This document shows positions 17,792-23,878 of a DNA stretch of 23,878 nt, piece by piece. The stretch spans positions 1 to 23,878 of the forward strand of contig CAMLEO010000087.1 in NCBI GenBank assembly GCA_946478975.1, in the 5' to 3' direction. The stretch is from an uncultured Steroidobacter sp. (GTDB lineage: Bacteria > Pseudomonadota > Gammaproteobacteria > Steroidobacterales > Steroidobacteraceae). Made by a program: the position numbers and the translations under genes. The notes under the pieces are model-generated. The model did not search any database. It was given only the letters and a program-made list of their open reading frames with translations, and had not been told where the DNA came from. Every line of letters starts with the position of its first letter. Position 1 is the first letter of the stretch.

Positions 17792-18804
17792 TGACGACAA
17801 CGCCAAAACAGATCGGCGCGGAGGAGCTCACCGACCCAGACGTATTTCTGCGTGAGGTCGCGGAGCGTTGTCGACCCGTCGTGATACGCGGGCTGGTGAG
17901 TGCGTGGCCGGTCGTGCAAGCGGCCACGCGCTCCTCGTCCGATTTCAAAGACTACGTCTCTCGCTTCGGCGCGGCTGGCGAAGTCGAAGTATTCGTCGGC
18001 GAGCCTCGCATCGAAGGCAAGTATTACTACGGCGAGAACCTGCACGGATTCAACTTCTCGCGCGCTCGCATGCGTCTGGGCGATGCGCTCGATCGCATCA
18101 TCGCCACAGCGACCGGCACCGGCGAGCGCACGATGTATGTGGGCTCGCTGCCGACCGAGCACTACCTGCCAGGCTTTGCGGCCGAGAATGAGCTGGCGAT
18201 TCTCAAGCCGGGCATCACGCCGCGCATCTGGCTTGGCCATGCATCGAATGTCTCGGCACATTACGACACGATGGACAACATTGCCTGCGTGGTCGCAGGC
18301 GAGCGTCGTTTCACGTTGTTCGCGCCAGAAACCATCGACCGGCTTTATATGGGTCCGATCGATCACACCATGGCCGGTCAGCCTGTGAGCCTTGCCGCGT
18401 CCGCACCTGTCGATGACGAGCGCTACCCGCTGTTTCGCGAAGTGAGAGAGCAGGCGCTGGTGGCCGAGCTGCATCCAGGCGATGCGATTTACATTCCGAA
18501 GTTATGGTGGCACCAGGTCGAGGCGCGCAGTCCGTTCAACGCCTTGGTGAACTACTGGTGGGACGCGTTCAGTGCGGGTCCGGACGCGCCTTCAGTCGCT
18601 TTGCTACTGAGCATGATCACCATCGCGGAGCGTCCGCCCGCGGAACGACAGGCGTGGAAAGCGTTCTTCGATCACTTCGTCTTCCGCAGCAAGGGCCATC
18701 CGCTCGCGCATCTTCCGGAGAGCCAGCATGGCGTGCTCGGCCCGCTCAAGCCGAGCAATTATCAGAAGATCCGCGCCCTGGTGATGCAAATGCTGCGGGG
18801 TTGA
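17791..18804 (+). CDS. Cupin_8/JmjC-like Fe(II)/2-oxoglutarate oxygenase
   Basis: This 337-aa protein has the cupin_8 (JmjC-like) fold and probably hydroxylates a protein or small molecule. The iron-binding triad is complete: His157 and Asp159 in SAHYDT, and His241 in WWHQVE. GERRFTLFAP (170-179) and PGDAIYIP (229-236) are typical neighbouring strands, and PVVIRGL near the N-terminus is a family hallmark. There is no signal peptide, so it acts in the cytoplasm. GTG 17791 overlaps the stop of the preceding esterase by one base (TAGTG); a TTG at 17767 lies inside that gene and is less likely. It is the last gene of the receptor operon, and its stop codon lies in a hairpin. Receptor-linked cupin_8 proteins are frequent neighbours of SapC and halogenase genes, with no established substrate. 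Confidence 0.85.
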   Translation: MTTTPKQIGAEELTDPDVFLREVAERCRPVVIRGLVSAWPVVQAATRSSSDFKDYVSRFGAAGEVEVFVGEPRIEGKYYYGENLHGFNFSRARMRLGDALDRIIATATGTGERTMYVGSLPTEHYLPGFAAENELAILKPGITPRIWLGHASNVSAHYDTMDNIACVVAGERRFTLFAPETIDRLYMGPIDHTMAGQPVSLAASAPVDDERYPLFREVREQALVAELHPGDAIYIPKLWWHQVEARSPFNALVNYWWDAFSAGPDAPSVALLLSMITIAERPPAERQAWKAFFDHFVFRSKGHPLAHLPESQHGVLGPLKPSNYQKIRALVMQMLRG

Positions 18805-18815
18805 ACACCCCGCAG
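18793..18815. terminator. Bidirectional hairpin overlapping the cupin_8 stop codon
   Basis: CTGCGGGGT (18793-18801) and ACCCCGCAG (18807-18815) form a perfect 9-bp stem, with the stop codon TGA inside the five-base loop. It lies between two convergent operons only 25 bp apart. No T-run of four or more follows on either strand, so ending may need Rho or rely on stem strength. Confidence 0.6.
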
Positions 18816-18829
18816 CCAAAGTCCTTTCA

Positions 18830-21800
18830 TCACATCCGTGCGCGCACTCCGAGTGTCACCAGGCGACCCACGGGGTTGGAAACAAAGCCGTTATAGCCCC
18901 AGCCCGTGGCGTTGCCAAAAATGCCGCCAGTATTGCCATTATAGAACGGCGGCTCTTCGTCCGTGAGATTGCGAACATCCAGCGACACGATCCAGCCTTT
19001 GAAACGGTTGTCGCCGAACGCGTATTGAGCGTGCAGATCGAAGGTATTGTCGGCATCCACCGTGTCGCCGCCGCCGATGGGAATGCCGGCCTGGACCACG
19101 ATGGGATTGACGCTGCTGGACGACCAGTTCTTGTAGCCGCCGGTGTGATTCCAGAACAGGTCGACCGATACGTCGTTCCACGCCACGCCGAACTGCGCGC
19201 GATTCTTGAACTTGATCGACGGGAACGTGGTGTTGAAGCCCGACGTGTTGAGAATGTCGAACTCGGTGCCGCCGCCGAAGTTCTGCGTGTACTTGGTGAA
19301 GTACGACGCCGCGGTTCCCACCGTGAAGTTCAAGGCGCCGACCGTGAAGTCATAATTCACCGTCGCGTCGACGCCTTCGAGCAGCAGGTTGAGCGCGTTG
19401 CGCGTGCTTTGGTCGATCATGTAATACACCGTCGGCGGTACGGCGCCCGAGATGGTCGCGCCGTTGGCAACGTTCGCGAACTCCAGGATCTGCGCCTGTG
19501 TGCAGCCGCTGGGGCAGATCGTCAGCAGGTTGTTGAGGCCGCGATTGTTGACGATGGCCGTCGGGCTCGGCGAGCTGACGCCGCCGATGTATTTGTTATG
19601 GAAGAAGGTGACGGCGCTGCTGAAGCCCGGCAGGAATTCCGGAGCGAAGTCGAAGCCGATCGACCAGCTGCGGCCTTTCTGCGGCACTTCGTGAGTGAAG
19701 CCGCCGCCGAGCTGGCGGCGCATGGCGAGGTTGCCCTGGCCGATCGTGCAAACATCCGAGGTGGCCGTGCAGGGCGTGCTGGTGTTTTGTACCACCGCGC
19801 CCGGTACGTTCACGACTTCCGGATAATTGGCCACCGGAACGTTGATCGTGCCCGTCGGCCCGACGCTGCCCGATGCATATAAATAACCCTGCGAGGGATC
19901 GCCGATCACTGCCAGAGGCGGGGCGACGAATGCGCTGGCGTAGTTGCCCCGCAGCCGGAAGCCGTCGGTGATGTCCCAGTTGAACGCGTACTTGGGGTTC
20001 TTGGTCTCGCCGACATCCGAGTACTCGTCGTAGCGTCCCGAGATATTCAGATCCAGCCGATGCACGAACGGCACGTTCATGTCGGGCGCGACGACCGGCA
20101 GCAGCACTTCGGCAAACGCCGATTTGACGTTGCGGTCGTAGTTATAAACGCGGAAGTTCGAGCCAGTGGACGTCGGGCCGGTGTTGTTGCTGCCCGAGAT
20201 CTTTTGCGTCTGCTCGTGCCAGAAGTATTCGGCACCCACCGCCACCTTGAGCGGGCCCGCGGGCAAGTCGAATACCGGACCTTGAAACGTCACCCGCGTC
20301 TGGTTGGTGGTGTTGAAGTTGGTGTTCTCGGCATTCAACGAATAGATGGCTCTCATCACCGCGGGCGAGGTGCGGTTCGAGCCTGGCGGGTTCCAGACGT
20401 CGAGCGCGTTGCTCGTGGTCAGCGGCAGGTTCAGCGCGATGACATTCTGGCCGGCAATGTCGGATGCGGTGGTGCTGCCGTTGGACTGCCCTGTGCCATT
20501 GAGGGCGAGAATCGCGCAGGCGGGGCAGAAGTTGTTGATGGAGTTACCGGCGGATCGGTTCCAGCCCAGGCCGTCATCAACCGTCACCAACCAATCGGCA
20601 CCGAGGTCATAAGAAATATTGAGCGTGGCATACGCGACATCCGATTGCGTCTCGGCAGTACCGTAGTTGCCGTCGTCACGTACAGGCAGCCAGGTGATAC
20701 TCTCGCGCACTGCATTCGGCGCGCCCGCCGGTGCTCTGAAGAATGGGTTGGCTTGACCGGGGACGCCCTGTCCCGGTCCGAAGGCGGTCACGCTGGTGAG
20801 CCCACCGGTCGTTCCGCCCGGCGGCTGAGGAGATTCGGTGCGCTGTCGGTTGAAATTCACCATGCCGATGACGGTGAGCCGATCGCTGAAGTCGTTGACG
20901 ATCTTCACCAGCCCGTTCAAACGATACTGCTCGGGCACCAGCGTGGCATAGAGCGAGTTGTTACAAGGCGCGTTGCTCGGTGTGTTCTGCACCGGAGCCA
21001 CGGCGTCCGGTGAGAGAAATACGCCTGCCGGCGCGGCTCCGCTCGACACACCAGTGACCGTCATGGTCGACGGGCTGCACTGAAAGCTGTTGTTGTTCGA
21101 GCCGACCGGCCGATAGTCGCCGCGACTGGTGAATGGGCGATCGCGCGCCATCAGTTCGCTCGACGTGTTGTATTGGCTCGCGAAGTAGACGCCGCCGGTC
21201 TCCCACTTGTGACCCCAGATCATGTTCAGGTCCACGGTGTCGTAACTATCGGCGAAGGCGTAAGCGACATTGCTCTCGAAGCCATCGAAGGTGCGGCGAG
21301 TGATGAAGTTCACCACGCCTGCAACCGCGTCGGAGCCGTACACGGACGAGGCGCCGTCGGCCAGCACTTCCACGCGCTCGATCGCGGAGATTGGAATGAT
21401 GTTCGGATCGGACTGATTGAACTGCGTGCCGCCGCCGGGGATGCGCAAACCGTCGGCGACTACGAGCGTGGTGTTGGACGATGAGCCCGCGAGGCTGTGA
21501 ATCTGCGGCGAGTAATAAGAGAACACATTCTCGCCCTGGGCCAGCGAGCCCGAGGTCGAGATCGAGGGTACGGTGTTGACCAGGCTGGAAAGATTGATCG
21601 CTGCCGTCTTTTCGATCGTATCCTGACCGACCGAAACCATGTTGGATCCGACTGGCACCGAGCCGCGGATGCTGGTGCCCGTGACCAGGACAGTCTCCAG
21701 TTCAGACACCTGCGTGTCCGACTTGGAGTCCGCCCTGTTGGTAGGTGGAGGTTGAGGGTTTTCCTGTGCCAGTGCCGCGGGTCCGTCCGTGATGGCTGCA

Positions 21801-21850
21801 GCAGTCAACATCGCCAGAATCGCAGTGCGTAGCGAATTAGACGTAGTCAT
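18830..21850 (-). CDS. Second TonB-dependent outer-membrane receptor
   Basis: This 1006-aa outer-membrane receptor has a signal peptide (~1-28, ALA|QEN), a TonB box ETVLVTGT (52-59), a plug of about 60-190 with GSVPVGSN and DGASSVYGSDAVAGVVNF, and a long barrel with large Ser/Asn/Gly-rich loops. It is of a different subgroup from the first receptor. The plug opens with the IRG...GSN string seen in receptors linked to sugar and sugar-derivative uptake, and the plug lacks the DIGKFPDSN motif. ATG 21850 follows GGGGGA; the open frame upstream to 21865 has no ribosome site. It also ends in an Arg-Met (ARM). It sits 104 nt downstream of the double-cupin gene on the same strand, probably in the same or a coordinated unit with the lactonase. 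Confidence 0.92.
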   Translation of the reverse strand: MTTSNSLRTAILAMLTAAAITDGPAALAQENPQPPPTNRADSKSDTQVSELETVLVTGTSIRGSVPVGSNMVSVGQDTIEKTAAINLSSLVNTVPSISTSGSLAQGENVFSYYSPQIHSLAGSSSNTTLVVADGLRIPGGGTQFNQSDPNIIPISAIERVEVLADGASSVYGSDAVAGVVNFITRRTFDGFESNVAYAFADSYDTVDLNMIWGHKWETGGVYFASQYNTSSELMARDRPFTSRGDYRPVGSNNNSFQCSPSTMTVTGVSSGAAPAGVFLSPDAVAPVQNTPSNAPCNNSLYATLVPEQYRLNGLVKIVNDFSDRLTVIGMVNFNRQRTESPQPPGGTTGGLTSVTAFGPGQGVPGQANPFFRAPAGAPNAVRESITWLPVRDDGNYGTAETQSDVAYATLNISYDLGADWLVTVDDGLGWNRSAGNSINNFCPACAILALNGTGQSNGSTTASDIAGQNVIALNLPLTTSNALDVWNPPGSNRTSPAVMRAIYSLNAENTNFNTTNQTRVTFQGPVFDLPAGPLKVAVGAEYFWHEQTQKISGSNNTGPTSTGSNFRVYNYDRNVKSAFAEVLLPVVAPDMNVPFVHRLDLNISGRYDEYSDVGETKNPKYAFNWDITDGFRLRGNYASAFVAPPLAVIGDPSQGYLYASGSVGPTGTINVPVANYPEVVNVPGAVVQNTSTPCTATSDVCTIGQGNLAMRRQLGGGFTHEVPQKGRSWSIGFDFAPEFLPGFSSAVTFFHNKYIGGVSSPSPTAIVNNRGLNNLLTICPSGCTQAQILEFANVANGATISGAVPPTVYYMIDQSTRNALNLLLEGVDATVNYDFTVGALNFTVGTAASYFTKYTQNFGGGTEFDILNTSGFNTTFPSIKFKNRAQFGVAWNDVSVDLFWNHTGGYKNWSSSSVNPIVVQAGIPIGGGDTVDADNTFDLHAQYAFGDNRFKGWIVSLDVRNLTDEEPPFYNGNTGGIFGNATGWGYNGFVSNPVGRLVTLGVRARM

Positions 21851-21954
21851 TGAATCCCCCTGCAAGACGTTTGTTTTTGAATCAGCGTGTGAAAATCGTC
21901 GTCAGTGGCTCCTCATCTGAAAACAAAGGCGAGCGGCGAGGCGGGTGCGATGCC

Positions 21955-22905
21955 TCACTCGTTCGGCGGTGGCTGGAAGTTGTGCATGCCGTCCGGGCGT
22001 GGATTGATGGCGAGTCGCGTCGCCATGCCGGTGCCGCCGAAACTGGCGCGATGCCAGCGTCCTTGCGGCGCATAGACGACATCGCCGGGCTCGGCGGTGA
22101 AGAAGGGCACGCCTTCGATCAAATAATCGATCCTGCCTTCCAGCACCAGCCAGAACTCGGAGTAGCCGACGTGAAAATGTCCGAGGTTGGTGGAAGGCGG
22201 CGGCGGCTGGCCAGGGCCGCGGATCATGTTGGCGAAGGTTTTGTCGTCCTTGACGAAGGGGCCGCCGCGACCATTGGCGGCAACCACGTCTTTGCTGAAA
22301 TCAATGTATGGTTTGTTGGTCTCGTCATAAGCGCCGCGGCCGGTGTAGCTCACCTTGAGATATTTCCTGCCGGCGAGCGCGGGCGGCGTTTCGTTGAGCG
22401 GATACAACGGCACGGCCTGCGCGCCCATCACTTCGAAACGCAGCGAGGGTTCGGAGCCCAGGCTTTCGATGTTGTACGGCGTGCGATAGGGAACCTGCAC
22501 TAAAAATCCCGCGGTCGCTTCGAACGGCGCCTGGCCGTCGATGTTCACGCGCATTCGGCCTGACTGCACCACCCAGAACACGCGGTCGTCGGCGAAGAAA
22601 TGCGTCTGGGTCTTTTCGCCGGGCGCCATGGAGATGTAGCGCGCCACGAAGTCACGATCGCTGACGATGTCTTCCTGCCAGCTGCGCTGACCGGCATGCT
22701 TCGCGAGCACTTCAGAAAGTTTCCAATGCGGCTTGTTGGGCGCGTTCCAGGGCGTTGCCTCCACGGGCTGCGCCGACCAGGCCAGGATGGGTTTCGGCCG
22801 CTGCGGTGGTGCTGCCTGCTGCGCGAGCGTGGCACTCGCATAGAGCAGCGAGCCGAACAGCGCACACGAGAGCTGCGTCAGCAGGGCTCGGTCAAATGTT
22901 TTCAT
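21955..22905 (-). CDS. Exported double-cupin protein
   Basis: This 316-aa protein has a signal peptide (~1-28, TLA|QQA) and two cupin domains, so it acts in the periplasm. The C-terminal cupin keeps metal ligands His243, His245, Glu250 and His285 (HFHVGYSE, PQGRWH). The N-terminal cupin (GEKTQTHFFADDRVFWVVQSG) keeps only one His and appears degenerate. I do not recognise a defined family function; bicupins of this kind include dioxygenases, isomerases and binding proteins. ATG 22905 was chosen because it starts the signal peptide and follows GGGAA. It begins 19 nt after the SMP-30 gene, so they are almost surely one operon. A role on a sugar lactone or phenolic is possible but unproven. Confidence 0.8.
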   Translation of the reverse strand: MKTFDRALLTQLSCALFGSLLYASATLAQQAAPPQRPKPILAWSAQPVEATPWNAPNKPHWKLSEVLAKHAGQRSWQEDIVSDRDFVARYISMAPGEKTQTHFFADDRVFWVVQSGRMRVNIDGQAPFEATAGFLVQVPYRTPYNIESLGSEPSLRFEVMGAQAVPLYPLNETPPALAGRKYLKVSYTGRGAYDETNKPYIDFSKDVVAANGRGGPFVKDDKTFANMIRGPGQPPPPSTNLGHFHVGYSEFWLVLEGRIDYLIEGVPFFTAEPGDVVYAPQGRWHRASFGGTGMATRLAINPRPDGMHNFQPPPNE

Positions 22906-22924
22906 CGTGCGTTCCCATCCAGAT

Positions 22925-23878
22925 TCAGCGTTGATACAGCGGCATCGTGCCGGGCGTGCGGAGCGCGACTCTATAGATGCTGGAAGTCGCAGTGATATAA
23001 GCAACCTTGCCTTGCTCGGCGAATGCGAGGTTCGCCGCGACCTCCGGCAATACCAGCTGCCCGAGCACTTTTCCTTGCGGCGTGACGATGCGGATTCCGC
23101 CCGGGCCGGTGGTCCAGATGTTTCCTGCGCTGTCGACCTTGAGGCCGTCGGGCCCGCCCGGTCGTTTCTCCTCCGGACCGTATTGAATCAACGTGCGAGC
23201 GTTGCCGACGGCGCCGTGGGCTCCGACGTCATAGGCTTTCACGAAACGTTGCGGCCCGAAGTTTGCGACGTACAGCGTCTTGCCATCGGGAGAGAAGGCG
23301 AGGCCGTTCGGCAATGTGAGATCTTTGATCGCAACGTCGAGCTTGCCGTGCGCGTAGCGATAAACGCCGTTGAACGGCAGTTCCTTCGCGGGATCCTTGT
23401 CCATGCCTTGCAAGCCGAACGGTGGGTCGGTAAACCACAGCGAACCATCGGGCGCGAACACCAGATCGTTCGGACTGTTGAGTCGCTTGCCCTGATAGCG
23501 ATCCAGGAAAGTCGTTGGTCGCAGCTGCGCGTCGAGGCGAACGATCTTGCGGCCGCCTTGCTGAATCAGCAGCACCGTGCCGTCCTGGTCCGTGACCATC
23601 GCATTGGAGCCGAGGTAGGAATCGGGCGGGAACGGATTCAAGCCGCCGGCGTGCTCGATCAAACGTTCGACCTTGCCGTCTCGGCTCACCGCGAAAACTT
23701 TGTCGTCACGCAGATCGGAGAACCACAGTCGCTGCTCGCGCCACATCGGACCTTCGTTGAACTTGAATCCGGTCGCGACGCGCTCGATCACCGTGCCAGG
23801 CGCGAGGATGGCGTCCAACGCAGGATCCATGCGGTCGATGTGAGGCGACGTCTCCGCCGCCAATACGCCTGTCGCGAG
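22925..23878 (-). CDS. Exported SMP-30/gluconolactonase-like protein, 5' end outside window
   Basis: The frame is open to the window edge, and the residues before a possible internal TTG (23863) read LATGVLAAETSP, which looks like the end of a signal peptide; the true start therefore lies beyond 23878. The visible ~317 residues form a six-bladed propeller of the SMP-30/lactonase family. Landmarks are FNEGPMW (first metal-ligand Glu), NSPNDLVFAPDGSLWFTDP, LPNGLAFSPDG and PGGPDGLKVDSAGNIW, where the Asn and Asp residues are the usual divalent-metal ligands. The family opens gluconolactone-like sugar lactones; in this setting a xylono-, arabino- or galactonolactone is plausible. It is the first visible gene of a minus-strand operon with the double cupin 19 nt downstream. 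Confidence 0.85.
   Translation of the reverse strand, partial: LATGVLAAETSPHIDRMDPALDAILAPGTVIERVATGFKFNEGPMWREQRLWFSDLRDDKVFAVSRDGKVERLIEHAGGLNPFPPDSYLGSNAMVTDQDGTVLLIQQGGRKIVRLDAQLRPTTFLDRYQGKRLNSPNDLVFAPDGSLWFTDPPFGLQGMDKDPAKELPFNGVYRYAHGKLDVAIKDLTLPNGLAFSPDGKTLYVANFGPQRFVKAYDVGAHGAVGNARTLIQYGPEEKRPGGPDGLKVDSAGNIWTTGPGGIRIVTPQGKVLGQLVLPEVAANLAFAEQGKVAYITATSSIYRVALRTPGTMPLYQR

Overview
The window is a dense, GC-rich polysaccharide-utilisation region of a Gram-negative bacterium. Large TonB-dependent receptors, periplasmic glycoside hydrolases, and a flavin halogenase, SapC and cupin_8 set beside a receptor suggest a gammaproteobacterium of the Xanthomonadales/Steroidobacteraceae kind or a Caulobacter-like alphaproteobacterium. 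This placement is inferred from gene content and style only. No tRNA, rRNA, CRISPR array or insertion sequence was seen.

Left part (1-7290): the 3' end of a GH43-CBM6 glycosidase (+) converges on a CBM60-CBM60-GH10 endoxylanase (-) across a terminator that reads for the xylanase. A 376-bp gap then leads to a divergent GH97 enzyme (+) of the retaining alpha-galactosidase type. This converges on a two-gene minus-strand unit, a GH29 alpha-L-fucosidase-like enzyme followed by a zinc sugar-acid/polyol dehydrogenase. A divergent control region (7291-7528) separates GH29 from a GH3 beta-xylosidase-like enzyme with an inserted PA14 domain.

Middle part (10304-18804): one plus-strand operon encodes a TonB-dependent receptor, a tryptophan-halogenase-like flavoprotein, SapC, two different CE1-type esterases and a JmjC/cupin_8 oxygenase-like protein. 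The last five genes are nearly contiguous (gaps of 3, -4, 10 and -1 nt). This is the most intriguing unit, because three enzymes or proteins of unknown job (halogenase, SapC, cupin_8) are tied to a carbohydrate receptor and to probable feruloyl/acetyl esterases.

Right part (18830-23878): on the minus strand, an exported SMP-30/gluconolactonase-like protein (running off the window), an exported double-cupin protein and a second TonB-dependent receptor. A strong hairpin overlapping the stop codon of the cupin_8 gene separates the two convergent blocks.

Together the genes suggest breakdown of a decorated xylan. GH10 cuts the backbone, GH43 and GH3 remove arabinose/xylose, CE1 esterases remove acyl or feruloyl groups, GH97 and GH29 remove galactose and fucose or L-galactose caps, the receptors import oligosaccharides, and the dehydrogenase and lactonase feed sugars into oxidative catabolism. 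The substrate is an inference from family membership.
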